Part shown: positions 23,052 through 37,100 of the stretch, one piece after another
Layout of the letters: each line of letters begins with the position of its first letter
Position numbering within the stretch: the stretch's first letter is position 1
Assembly: GCA_032358255.1 (NCBI GenBank)
Contig: JAULBX010003221.1
Coordinates: 1-64,000 of the forward strand
DNA: 64,000 nt
DNA from: Heterotrichella gracilis
Taxonomy: Eukaryota > Sar > Xanthophyceae > Tribonematales > Xanthonemataceae
Direction: 5' to 3'
Notes under the pieces: model-generated
Databases searched by the model: none
What the model was told of the DNA's origin: nothing
What the model saw: only the letters and a program-made list of their open reading frames with translations
Position numbers and translations under genes: made by a program

Positions 23052-25158
23052 GGCTGCTAAAGCTGGGCTGCAAGGGGGTATTGTACGGAGGAGGTGTGCT
23101 GGTATGCTGACCACCTGTGGTAGAGGAGTTGCCTGTGCAGCTGCTGCTGTGAGATAGGTGCCTTTCACGCCCGTGTTCAGTCCCGGTAGACTGGCTGTGA
23201 AACTGGGCTGAAGCCTGGCCTTAGTAAGGACTTGTGTTTGAGAGTGGTTTCTCCCGATGAGCAAAAGCTGCTGAAGACTGCTGATGTGCAATCAAGTTCT
23301 GTTGTGGTTGGCTGGCTGCTGGTCTAGGCTTGTGTCGTAATATGTGGCTGACACCATGTGGGTGTGGGGTTGTGCGACAGCTGGCGGGAAGGGGTTAGAG
23401 GAGACAGGTGTCTGCAGGACTGCACACCAAATTGAAAACGACATGGGGTTAGTAAGGAGGCTCCACGTGTACTGAAAAATGCAATGTAGGACAGGAACTT
23501 GGGGTGTGGGGGGAACGTGTGTACAAGGACAGGCGTTTGCTGCTGGCAGATGGGGACCCACGACCCGAACAGCTAGGTACAGTAGCTAATCGATACCACT
23601 GCTGTCCTCACTGCTAGTTCAGTAACGATGAAAACAGACGTAATCATACTGCGTAGTGTAGATGGTTCAACGAGGGGTGCCAGGTGTAACTTTGCCAGTG
23701 CCACTGCAGCCATTTTGCAGGGACCTTGGTTGGGAGCCTGGGCAAATGCACGACTGCGAGGCAAGCTGACCAGAAAGCCAACATAAGTAAACGCAACTGG
23801 CTTTCGCACATTGTCTACATCAAAGTCACCACCGTCGCGTGCCTAGCTGACGGGGTGGGGTGTTGCATAGCAACTGTGGCAACGTTTGTCAGACACGGCA
23901 GGACGGCGACTCGCACTCACTGCAAGTTCCACCCTCCACAACCTCCCCATTTCAGTTAACAAGTGAGTAGGTGTCCACTCAAACCCCACAACACGTGCCA
24001 ACGACTGCTCACTACGCGAAGAGTACCCACGTTGACCCACCTTGTGTCTGACTGGTGTGCTCCGCCCGACTCCAGATGCCAAGATGGCTACCAGAATGGA
24101 ACGCAGCGAAAATTCAAACTCGCCAAGGAAATGGAACAGGAGTGATTACGCTCGCGTTACGATGTGTTGGCAGGGAGCCTCGCGCGTTTTAACGCTGTGG
24201 TGAACGTATCTCTCCTCTTTTGAAAACTTGAAGGGACAAGGGGGAAAAGGAGCGAGGTTGCAAAAGCATGATTTGCAAAACTATTTATTTTTAAAATAAT
24301 TACGATTAAAATTAAAATTGGAAGATGGAAAATGAACCTTGAAAGTAATACCATTTGGACAAATGAACCTTACCAACAGGAGGCAAGGTATAGGGTTAGG
24401 ATGTGATGGTTTCACCTGGCCGGGAGAAGGCCTGCGCCCATCCGTGTGTCCTGCAGCAAGCAATGTGTGGGGACCCCAACGCAGGGCGCAGGGCCTGGCA
24501 CCATGACATGCAATGCAGCCAACCCCCTTTGTATACCTGTGGACCATGCAACCAAAGCATGAGCCAATTCCTCTTTAAAGTATACTGGTCGACGTGAGGA
24601 GCTTTGCGTCATGTGTTACACTGCATACCCTGGCAGGCAAGCTTTAAGATTGTGAGGAGACCATGCATCCACAACATACCAAATCAGGAACACGACAACT
24701 TATGCTTCCAAACACGGGGAATTTTGGAAACTATATACACTTCTCTGACTGTCATTGTTTCTACCACTGACCAACCAGCTGCAAAACAACCACCAAGTGG
24801 TCAGAGTCCTCCCCTGTCGATGCTTAAAACCCTCCACCAAACCCCAAACCCTATCACACGTGTCATGTGCTCCATGAACCCACAACCCGCAGTGCTTCCC
24901 AGTGCTCCATTTCGCGCGTGGCGCCACCTTAGCTGCCGGCCATGGCCTCCTTTGTCCAATCAAACACCTGCCCCATCGATGAACTCTCCTCTTATCGCCA
25001 CCCATATGCTCGCACCCCTCCCCTCCCTCGCAGTCACTCCCCCACCCTCCAATCAACCCCCTTGCGCAGCTTCACCGCACACGTGTCATCAAGCAACCCC
25101 TCACCCCACCCACCCGTCCCATCCCCCCATTTTCCCCCACGCTCCCTCTCCCACCCCT
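23052..25158. other. Intergenic region between SGNH hydrolase and BMS1
   Basis: Contains the SGNH hydrolase upstream region and the BMS1 3' flank. A 221-codon plus-strand open frame at 24604-25269 runs through Pro/Thr-rich low-complexity sequence and overlaps the BMS1 3' coding end antisense, so I do not call it. A diverged partial copy of the last BMS1 exon may be present near 25055-25095. Confidence 0.4.
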
Positions 25159-28100
25159 TCAGTCATCCCCCTTGCGCCGCTTCGCTGCCCGCTCCGCCAA
25201 CCCCTTGACAACGTACCGCTTCTTGCGCTCCTCGCGGTTGACCTGAAAAAACCCAATCAAGGATTTTAGGGTTCCACAGCTACATGGCAAACAAGGGTTT
25301 TGAGTTTGGAAGTCTTTTGGTGGGGCAGCATCAATAAATTGACATGACACTGATGGAAGGATAATGGCAAACAAGGAGCGCTAGAAGTCTACTTTGACTC
25401 CCTATCCCTACCCATATGCAAGGGAACATAAAGCAAGTTTTTTATTACAGCCACACAGCAACCCCTTGTGTTGTTGCCTTACCTGCGCCCTCCATGCCTC
25501 TTCTGCCGCTGTCTTCTTAGCATACACCCCCTTGCGACGCTCATTCGCTGCGCGGCGTTTGGTCGCCTGCGCAGCACAGTACATACAGCAATTTTAGTAA
25601 GGGGAAACCTCCCCCCCCCACACACACACACACGCACAGCAAACTCCTTGCAAGTTGTATTTTCAACACATCACATGGTCTTGAACGCAGGCTTCTGCAC
25701 TGGTGGTGCAGTGTATACATTGGCCTATCGGCGCAACAAAAATAACGACCCTGCCTATTTGCAGGATTTGAGCACTGCCGCCATTACGGCATTGATACAG
25801 GGTGGCGCATGCATCTACGCTACAGTACCACATGACTGCCCACATCACCACTAGCACATAAACATATTACAATGTGCACATAACAAGAGAGTAAAACAAC
25901 ATGTTTTGCATGTTTGAAGTATGGGGGGCCACATTTCAGTCCAGTAGCGGTGAAAGTATATAATTCCGGAACCACATGGCTGCCCATCTCTCGTTCCTCA
26001 GCAACTGCAGCTGCTGCAATGAAACACTGTTTACTAAGAATATGTCATTTTTTTAATTACCGGGGTAACGCACCTTTTCGTTCCTCAGCGCTTGCAGCTG
26101 CTGTATGAGTGAGAGGGTCTTGCGCTCCCCGCCCTCCAGCACCACCGCACGCTTCTGCTCAAGGGTGGGCCGGCTGCGCGCCTTCTCAAGCTGGAGGGGG
26201 GGGTTCAATAATGTGGTGAGTCAGTGATGTACATGGGTTGAGTACATATTAATCCATTGCACCCTTTGATCTGCTCCTATAATCCCAGAAGGCCATCATC
26301 AATCAATTTATGGCAATATAAAGTTATTGAGATATGAAAAATAAATGAAATTATAACACCAATGGGGTATTCCGCTTCCTGGAAAAAGATACAAGCAGGA
26401 GGGCTTTGGTGTATCACCCTACAACGTAGCAATGTCCTCTTGATACAAGGTGAACACTTTGCGCATGGACTGGCTTGGCGGTAAAACAAGTGTGATGTTT
26501 CCCACCCTTCTCTTCCAACATGTGGAGCAACAGGGAGCAGACTTTCCCCACCTTGGGTTTTGATGAGAAGGGCAGTGTTGCCTGCAGGTTCTTGGGGATC
26601 TTGAGGGGGTTGAACTTGCGCACAGAACGCTCGATGGGCCTGCGGCAAGAAAAGGTGGTGTCAAAACTTCTCTCAGATGAAGCGGGGGGTGTTAAAATTC
26701 ATCCCAAATGAAGGTGGGAGTCGAAATTCATTTCAAGTGACGAGCTTCTTTGGGATGGCGAAAGAGAATGGACAACCGTCAACCTTGGCCGTTTGCATAA
26801 ACGCAAATAATGGGAAGCAAATGCAGGCGATTTAGGGTATAGGGTATAGGGTTAGGCGTACCTGTAAAGCGAGTCCGAGTTGCGCGGCGCCCCTACCCCT
26901 TGGTCCCGCCTCAGTTGTGCCACAGTCTTCATACCCACCCACCCCTCCTCCTCCTCGCCACCCACCACGCCCTCCGCGGCCGCACCAGCCCCCACCGGGC
27001 CCCCACCAGGCAGCTGAGTAGCCAATCCCTGGAAGGCAGCGTGGCCCAGGTCACGATAGTACCCCACCCCCTGCGGCCCAGATTTGAACACAAACCCCTT
27101 GCGGGCCCCCGCGAAGGACTTGGACCCCTGGAAATCCCCGGGGCCCAAGGGGGCGGCGGGTGCTGACGTGGCGGGCTGTGGTTGGTCCTCGGGGGACGGC
27201 TGGGGATCATCTTCGGGATCCGGCTTTTTCCTGTTTTTGGGAGGTTTGGCCTGGCGCACGAGGGTCTTGTGTGGCGCTAGCAGGTTGGTGACGGGGTTGA
27301 AAAACTTGGGGATCTCAACCTGGACCCAGGCCCTGCAGAGGGAAATGGACAGGTTGGAACAACCTACCCAGTGTTGAAACACCTGCGCAAGCTCGCCAGG
27401 ATGGCTCACAACTATCTGTAAGGCCAGCCCTACCACGCCCTGCAACTGCATGAAAAAACCCTCCCATGCTCACCACCCAACTGCTGCATACACGTGTCCC
27501 TATAGGGTGCAATGATACACGCATGCCCAGAGAACCCTACAAAACCCTACCAAACCCTCAGGAATAGCATGTCCGGCATGAGCGGCTTGTCCTCCATTGT
27601 GGGCCAATTTGTGGCCCTGAACGGACCCAAACCCTAAAACCCTCAATTGTTCTAGTGAAAACCCTACCTTAGGAACACCATGCCGGACATGAGCGGCTTG
27701 TCCTCCACCGCCACCCTGAACGCCTCACAACTCCAAAACTCTCCATGTCTGCCCCTAAACCCTACAAAACCCTACCTCAGGAATATCATGTCCGACATGA
27801 GCGGCTTGTCCTCCATGGTTGCCCTGAAGGACCCCGCCTTTGCCCCCCCTGCCCCCGGCCTGATTGCCTTCTTGATAGTCCCCCTGATGCCGCTCACGGT
27901 GCGTATGGCTGCCCCCTCGAATTTGGCTGCCTCCAGGGGGGAGTTGAACATGCCCTGGATGAAGGCCGTGTGGCGGTGGATCTGCGAGTTGGGGGGGTGG
28001 GGGAAGACACATGTAAGCGGGTAGGGGAGGGGAGATGGGGGGTGGCACGTAATTTAAGAGCGCAAAAGGGGGTATAGGCATGCATGGTATGGGAGTCTGG

Positions 28101-31100
28101 GGAGGTAGGGTGCTTCTTGATCAAGCTGATGCTAGCATCCAGCCAAGGACCACCACCATCACCACCACCTTGAACAGCGTGCCCACGAGCTTGAGATTCT
28201 TCACAACGCTGACGAATACCGCCACCGCCACCGCCGCCACCACCATCACCACCCCACATTCCTTGCAAGGCGCCACCACCATCACAACTCCCCTTGAATG
28301 CCCACCAGCCTCAACCCCGTCACCAAACCCACCGTTCTTTTGCCAAACCACCAAAACCACCCACCTTGAACGGCGTGCCCACCAGCTTCAGCTTCTTGAC
28401 CACACTGATGGATGCATCAAGCTGCAGCACCACGCCAGTAGCAGAGATGCACCACCACCCGACCTGCCTAGAAAGGAGTGCCCACAACACCAGCGCCACC
28501 ACACCTGTACCACCACCACCCAACCCAACCACCAAAACCACCACCACCACCACTCACCTTGAATGGCGTGCCCACCAGCTTCAACTTCTTGACCACACTG
28601 ATGCTCGCATCAAGCTGCAGCACCACACCGGTAGCAGAGATGCGCCAGTGCGTGAGCGAGGATGACAGGTTCTGCACAGCCAGCACCCCCGCACCGGGCG
28701 CCACCCTGGGCCCGTGGATGACTGCCAGGCAGTGCATGTGTTCGGGGCTGTACTTGAGCATGCGCTGGCGCCCGTTGGGATCCTCCATTGCAAACACAGG
28801 CAGGGACTGGAAGCGGCGCCAGCCTGCGGTGGGGTGGTGATGGGGTTCACAGTTTGGGGGATGTTGCATGTGGTGCCCTCGACTTTGTGGTTTGGTGTGT
28901 GGGGACGAAGGGGTTCCTTAGTGGTGCGGCAATCAGGAATTGCTCCTGAAAGCCAGTGAGAGAACGATGGGCAATCGCTCGCCTTTGTTCATGGAAGAAA
29001 TCATCCCATCCTACAGCCCTGCACAGTTCCAGAGCTTTTGGCGCACTGAACCGCAGAGGGAGTGAGCGGGTCCTGGTTCTTGAGCAGCTTAGGGTATAGG
29101 GTTTGGGGGATGGGTTTTCCTGCACCCACCCACGGAGAATATGAGCGGGTCCTGGTTCTTGAGCAGCTTAGGGTATAGGGTTTAGGGTTTTAGGGTTTTC
29201 CTGCACTCACCCACAGAGAAGATGAGCGGGTCCTGGTTCTTGAGCAGCTTAGGGAACCACCTGTGCCTCTTCAGGCGCAGCTGCATGCAACCCACACCCT
29301 CCTCGGCACTGGACAGGCCACCAACCTGCACAGGGGGGAGGATAAGAAGATCACAAGGGGAGGGAAACATGTCACAAGGGGAGGAGAACAGGTCACAAGG
29401 GGAGGGAAACATGTCACAAGGGGAGGAGAACAGGTCACAAGGGGAGGCGCAGCTGCATGCACCCCACACCCTCCTCGGCACTGGACAGGGCCCCAACCTG
29501 CACAGGGGAGAGGAGAACATGTTGCAAGGGTGAAATGGCATGGAGAAAGGTGAAATGTTTAGGAGGGGAAAGCATGTCAAGAAGGACGAAGCATACAGGG
29601 GTTGACAACCTCTGATAAAACCCTTCATGTTTGCAACCCAACATTGCTTGCAAAGCAGTATCCATTGCAGCTCCGGGGACATCATACACGTATCCTGACC
29701 TCAATCCTAACCTCTAGGGTTTTGCACCAGCACCACTCCTGACCCTAGGGTTCCTCACCAGCACAGGGAAGCGGGGGTCGAAATGCGTGGCAAACTCGCA
29801 AGGCATCCCACTGAACTTGAGGCGCACATAGGTCCCCGGCCGGTGGCCCTCCAGCAAAACCCTCTCGTAGGGTTCCATGGCGTCCAGCGCCGCCTTGGTT
29901 TTGGCTGATCTGGCCACCATCTCGTTCTTCATGGCATCGTAGAATGTCTCCCCCTCTGGTTCTTCCTCCGCGTCGCCCCCCTTGGCCGCCTTGGGAGCAG
30001 GGGTGTCTGCATCCACCGCTCTGGTGCCACCTGCAAGGGTTGATGGATAGGGTTTTAGGGTTGCACCTCAGGTTGAATGCGATTCAAAGCCATGGAGGTA
30101 ATATGTACACGACACATTTTCTGGCCTCGCCCCCCGCCAAAGACATCAGTAATCCCCAACTCCGTTGGGACTACACTGTATTTACGGACGAGCAGTGTGC
30201 GTGCGTGATCCGGCGAATTACGTCATAGATCCAAGCGATGATGTCATACATCCGGGAAAATCCGACGTGGCCCGCAAGATCCTGAGCGGGCACCATGGGA
30301 GATTCCATGGGCAGCAGAGTACGACCCCGCACGTGATGTGCCCATGTGACAGCTGTCTTCTTCACCAGTGCAGAGAAAACGTTTTCCTCTGTTGGATTCA
30401 AACAGCGAAGGACAGGCGCAAGCATACGTAGTGAACTCGAGTCATTGTACAGCTAGCGAGTCGGAAAACGCAAACACGCCCACGGGTTGGATGCAAACAC
30501 GTCAGAAAGCGGATGCATGCACCCGCCTGCGAGCACGGTGGGTTATAAGCGTTCGACAGACTGCGCCATCGGTGTGATACGGCAGGGTGTTCCAGGGTCC
30601 GTGGATCAACGCCCCCCTCCCCCGCGCGCCGCGCGAAGCGCGGTGCGTAATTCCCACTGGGCAACCCGTGGCAGGGGGCGTGCGATTGTCTTTTAGAACT
30701 CTTGTATATTTAGAATAATAATGTACCCGTCGCGGCTCAGAAAGCCGTGCGATTGTCGTCGAGGTGCTGCGATGACGCTGCCCCGGGGACGGTGGCGGGC
30801 ACGGGGCCCACGGAGTTGGGGACCAGAGCGCCGGCAGACGCCTATACGAGTATAGAATGCATCGATCACACCATCCCCAACTCCGTTGGGACTACACTCT
30901 ATTTACGGACGAGCAGTGTGCGTGCCTGATCCGGCGAATTACGTCATAGATCCGGGCGATGACGTCATACATCCGGGAAAATCCGACGTGGACCGCCAGA
31001 TCCTGAGCGGGCACCATGGGAGATTCCGTGGGCAGCAGAGTACGGCCCCGCACGTGATGTGCCCATGTGACAGCAGTCTGCTTCACCAGGGCAGAGAAAT

Positions 31101-34100
31101 ACTTTGTGCACTCGCTCGTACTATCTAACAGGCAGCAAACAACAAAGCCAAAGCATATGAACCAAAATGCAAACTGCTGTAAAGTGAACAAGGCACAAGA
31201 TTATCATATATTATCCAAAGATGGGGCAGCAACCCATAGCCTCGCAGCAAACAAAACAAGCACAGGAAACTCGAGGCAGTGAATTAGTGCCACCCACCAG
31301 GCACCAAACAGCGAGAAGGAAGGGCAACGAACGTTCGTTGCCCTTTAACGTTACCACCATGCGTTAAAGGTGGTAACGTTACCACCTTTAACGTTACCAC
31401 CACGAGGCACGTTTCTTTCGACACGCAGCGTAGACGTGCAGCAGCTTCGGGGTTCGGATCGATGCCTCTCGAACGGAAACTCGACTCGCTAGCTGTACAG
31501 TGAAAAGGCAAACACGCCCACGGACTGTATGCAAACACGTCAGAAGGCTGCATGCATATGCAAAAGCCTGCGAGCACTGTGGCATTTTAAAGCTTTCGAG
31601 AGATTGTGCCTCGGTGGGATACGGCAGGGTGCGTACCCCCCCCTCCCCCGCGCGCCGCGCGAAGCGCGGTGCGTTGTTCCCACTGGGCAACCCGTGGCAG
31701 GGGGCGTGCGATTGTCCTCGGCGGGGACCGGGGCAGTCGGGTGCGGGGACGGGGACCACGGAGTTGGGGCCCCGAGCGCCGGCAGGCGCCTATACATATA
31801 CTTTAGAGAATGCACCATTACAATTCCCTGGCCTCACCTTCGTCAAACGCGCTGTCAAACGCAGCCTTCTTGCTGGCCTTGGCAGACTGCCGCTCCACCG
31901 CATCCGCACTGATGGCGGCCAGGGCAGCGCCAGTAGCGGCATCGCCATCCGCCCCCAGGCCGCTGGCGAATTTCTGGCCCGTCTCCAAATCCTCGAAATC
32001 CCCAAACACCTCCTCCCCATCCTCCCCTGCGCCCCCGTCGCTGTCCTCCCCTGGTTGGGCGGTGGAGCGCTGCTGGGCAGCCGACCAGTCGCCTGTGGAG
32101 GGTGGCAGGGTTTAGGGTTGGGTTTTTTTTGTTGATGTTCTAGGGTCTAGGGTCTAGAATTAGGGTTTTCGAAAGGTCAACAGGTACAGCTGGTTGCGAG
32201 GTGGAGCGCTGCTGGGCAACCGACCAGTCGCACGTGGATGATGGCAAGGATTGAGGGTTTAGGGTTTTGAAGAGGTCAAAGGTACAGCTGGGTGCTGGAT
32301 TCACGGGTGAGGGCTTTTGGAGGGAACGAGCGCTGTGGTCAAAGGTTCCCGCGCAACCTATACACAGTTTTCCATCTACGCAACCGGTGCCATGAGTTGA
32401 ATGTTCTTGCACACCAACGTGGTCCTCATGAGGTGCCAAGACCACTACCGCTCATCGCAGTCCTAATTCTGGAACCTCAAAACCTAACGGGGTGCACCCA
32501 ATGCTTGCCAGAAGACCACCGCACCTCCCCTGCAACACCCTCATACAAACCCTACCACCCCACCCCACTCCCCTGTCACGAATTTGGTTAGGGTTATCTT
32601 GATAAAAAACCCTATCACCCCATGCGTACACCACTCACCAGTCACAAATCTGTTGCGCAACCTCTCGGCGGCCTCTGGGCCCTCCCACTCTGTCAGGAAC
32701 TCCCTAGCCAAGGGTAATCGCGAGGTGTCTACCGCATCAATCCCATCCCCAGCACCAGGCTGGGCATCATCCCCGGGACGCGTGCGAGGTTTGAAGAAAT
32801 CCTCGTTTTCACTGTCGGTCCCAACATCTTGGTCCTGTCAAAGGGGGCACCAAGTTAGCTACCTGGTCAGATATGATGGGAGCCAGTTGTATTGTAAACA
32901 CTTTCGTGAATAGGCCAGTGCAATTTACATCAAAAAAATATGGTTTAAGTAATAAACCCAAACACCAGACACTGATTCCACACCGCCACCACCACAGAGA
33001 CACCATCCACACCACCACACACCTGAGCCTGCCTGTCCGCACCCCCTGCCCCCGCCACCGCCCTCTCCCCATACACAAGCTGCGCCAGGTCAGCGCCCCT
33101 GCTGGAAAACAGCGTTGCCGCACGCTGTAGCAAGTTGGTCTTCCACCGTGCAGCACCACCCAGACCCTCTGAGTCATCAGAATCAGCGCCCGAGTCTGAT
33201 TCGGCTTCATCTGATGAGACTGCGGGGGTGCAATCACATGGGTTCAGGTGTGATCACATGGGTTCAGGTGTAATCACATGGGTTCAGGTGTAATCACATG
33301 GAATCCAGGTGTGATCATGTGCAACCAGGTTTGGCTGTGTCTCATTTGGCCTCGTCTGATGAGCCTGTAGGGGAGTGATCGTAGGTAATCAGGTGTGGGC
33401 AAATGGTGGATGCACACGCACTCACGTACACACTTGCCATCCTGTGCAAGAATTGCACACAGGCAAGCGAGCAGACAGAGCTGCAATGCTCATCATTGAG
33501 ACAGCGGACAATAAGTACCACTATCCAACGCACATCGGGTACCATCGGGTCAAACAGCGCAGGGACTGCCCAGTTTCAAGGTTGCCTGTGGGAACATTCT
33601 AGGATCCCTGCCCCTTCAGAGGTACCGAGTACGTGCGCATGTCCCATTTAGGACCCAGATCCTGGGTAGGTATGCACAAGATGAGGATGGGCTCATGTCA
33701 GAGCTCGAGACCCGTTGTCAGAAGGTAGGGCGGCGCAGCCCACGCCTTCTGGAGCGTTGTCAGTAGGTGGGGCGGCGCAGCCCATGCCGCATATCCCATG
33801 CACCCACCCATAACAGAACAACAAAACAATGATGAAAAGCCTGTCCTACCTCCTTCCTCATCCTCCCCCTCCTCCTCCTCCCCTTCTTCATCTGATTCCT
33901 CCTCCTCCCCCGCCACCGGCACCCCGTCTCCAAACACCGCCCTGCGCCGCACCCTGCCCCCATGGTGCGTCACGTGGGCGCCGTTTGGCATGCCGCATGG
34001 CAGCGCCCTCCCCTCCTCATCTTCATCATCACTGTCCTCCCCTGGACACGCAACAGTGTATGAGAGGGAAAATACGAACTCAAAAAACCTGATATTGTGA

Positions 34101-37100
34101 AAACTGTCTGATAAAACTTAAAATTGCTGTATTTGATTGAGGAAACCCTTATTAAAACAAGCAGTGATTATTAGCTTTCAGAAACGTGCATCACAGAGGA
34201 TGCCGTAGGTGACTATTAACGGCTCCTTGCACCTCGAGATACCCTAGTGCATCAAGATAACATAGTGCATCACAGCAGCGGTGCATGCATTACCTGACAT
34301 GCCCTCTTCATCATCGCTGCCATCCTCCTCGTCACTCCCCTCGTCCATTTCATCCTCCTCCCCCCCGTCACTGACCACGTCCTCCCCTCTCAGCGCTGCT
34401 CCCCCTGGGAACAGCTGGATTTCTGCCCTTCCCAGTTTCTCGTCCACCGCCTCCCTGGCCTCCTGCAGGGAGCGCACCATGCCCTCCCCTTCGGTGGTGG
34501 GCATGCTCTGGCCACTGTATTGGACCTGCAATGTTAAAAGAAGCATTTTAGGGTTTTATTTCTTATTACGCGTTGCAATCCCCTGCTAAATCACATCTTC
34601 CTCCGCTGTGGAGACTGCCTCGCCCGACCAGCACACACCACATATAGACTCAGAGAACAGTCAGTACAAACTATTAAGCAATGCAATGAACCTCAGAAAC
34701 CAATAAATGGTTTTAGTTTCACCCATGACATCTGACGCAGCCACTGCCTAGATTCCTAAGAATCTCGAGGCTGTACATATTCTGACATAATAAGGGACAG
34801 AGCTGGGTGACACAAGCTGTGCACGGGCATCATTAGTCTGCCTGTACTGCTGCAAGGCGTGTAAGTGGCAACCATTACAACCAGCTCCTTATATGGCCAC
34901 CCACCTTCCAGTGCGGTATGTCAATGTAGACCGCGTCCTTGTCAAACACCAAATCCCCTATGTCAGACATGGGCGCGTACACCAGCCTCTCCCGCTCGTT
35001 CAGGGTGCGGCGCCCGGTGGAGCCCGGGAGGGGGCAGGGGTCGGGCAGGGGGTCCATGTCAGTCACCTGGAACGGGGAGGGGAGGAGGGTCACAAAGTAG
35101 AGAAATCACATTGATTTCAATTTGGAAACAGTCTATACCCGGGTGACCTATGGCAAGAAATTGCTGCAGCAACACCCATCATTACTCTGGTATTCTGTTA
35201 CGTTATTCTGATTTCAACCTTTTCTCTGTATTCAAATTGCAGAATCAGAAAAGCATCTTGTTGTCGGCACAAAACTGGACAGTAACTAGAACACCACCAA
35301 ATATACGACTGATAGGGCGGAGTGGGGACATTCAGATATGGTGAAAACATGCCGCATGCCTACACCTTCAACCCCTGGCCAGAAACCAAAAGGGTTGTTA
35401 TTGCGGGCACCCACCTGGTAGTCCCCCGCCCCCGCAATGTGCACCTTGGTGGTGCCCTTCCAATTTGTGCCCCGCACATACCCGTACAGCACCACATCCC
35501 GGTCGCATTTGGGGTCCTGGCGCACCGCCTCGGCAGGGGTGATATCCTCAAACCTGTCAACCAGCATGTAGGGGTGGGCCACCCGCCACGTCAAGGGGCG
35601 GAATTTCTGGATGGATATGAATCTGGCCAGGTTGAGCACCTCGCGCTTGAGGTACTTGCCGTTCTTGATGCCGCTGAGGTAGAACAGCTTGGCGCCTGCA
35701 AGGAATTTAGGGGTTTGAGGTCTAGGGTTCAGATTTAATTTTTTTGGGTGTAGGGTTTAAGTGGAAACTCCGGCGTCCAACGGATCCTGCAAATTGGGTG
35801 CTTTTGGTAAATAAAAGTAGCATGCATATCTGGCACTGCAGATTTGGGATGGGAAGCCTAACATCTGACGAAACAATCCGTCACATCATTCCACAAAGCA
35901 AAACCCTACCTATTTTTGGCATGATTGAAGCCTAAAACCCTACGCAGCAAACCCTACCTTGGTATATCTCCGTCCAGAACCTGTGCTTGAGCTGCTTCTT
36001 AGTCTTCTTGAGCTTGGTCACGTCGGTGAATCCATCCAGGTGGGTCAGCACACCCATCACCTTGGGGAAGCCGTGGACCTGAGGTGGGGAGGGGGGAAAC
36101 GGTGGGGATGGGCTGAACGGTGGGGACGAGGGAAATGGTGGGGATGGGAATACAGTGGGAGTGCGGTTGAGGAAATGTGGAATTGTTAGTAGTATTGTTA
36201 TTATCATTATTATGATTGACGGTAATGATGCGCCACAGCAGCTCAACACTTGACTGGGAGGTAGTCTCGCCCATTGTGTGACACATGTGTCTGGGGTGCA
36301 TCAGGCATATGGCTATGCCTTCAGGCTAAAAATGATGCAAGATGGCCCCGCAATCAATCTGTTAATTGGGGAAGCTGGTTACAAAATGAATGAAATGCTG
36401 GCCAGGAGTAAGCCCTATGCACAGGCCCCATATACCCGCATGATGACAACTGCAGTGCCCTCCCATCCCAAACGCTGTCTGCCAACTAGAATTTACAACA
36501 AGGCATGCATGTCATTCTGCTTCTAAGTTCCTGTCCCCCACCTGCAGCATGTTGAGGAACTCGAATGTCTCCATCTCAAATCCAAAGCTGCCATCGATGA
36601 GCAGCAGCACCAGGTCGGCATACTTGGCAGCATCAATCATGGCGTTCATGTCCTGCGAGGGGGGGGCATGTTTAGGGTTTAGGGTTCAGGGTTTCCATGC
36701 CAGGGTTGAGAGGGTTGTCATGTTGTGTTCCACAGCACCACCTCACCAGCATCGACCATGGCGTTCACATCCTGCTGGGGTGCGTGCCAGGGTTTAAGAG
36801 GGTTTCACGTCAGCAGTGTGCATGGCAACGACAACCCATGCCATGCAGGCCAGCAGGTTTTCACATCAGATGTTGCGTTGCAGTGGCGATGCACAGCATC
36901 TCAGGTCAGCAGTTTCCACGCAGCGCTACCAGCGTGCCTGGCATGGGGTGGTGAGGAAAGCGCAGGTGCAAGAGGCACTGTCGCACACTACCCACCACCA
37001 TACACGACGCCCTCACCTGTGACCCCTCCACAAAGGTCAGCCTGCGCTCCTTGCCACTGACCAGGTGGACCCCGCACATGCTCCACAACGTATATAAATC

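Noticed and set aside
24604-25269. 221-codon plus-strand ORF
   Set aside because: Pro/Thr/Ser-rich low complexity, antisense to the BMS1 3' end, with no recognisable domain.
29340-29445. Short regular repeats resembling a CRISPR array
   Set aside because: Units are adjacent with no unique spacers and lie in a eukaryotic intron, so this is a minisatellite.
31500-32135. 211-codon plus-strand ORF
   Set aside because: It runs from a repeated element into the antisense of BMS1 exon 12, so it is a chance open frame.
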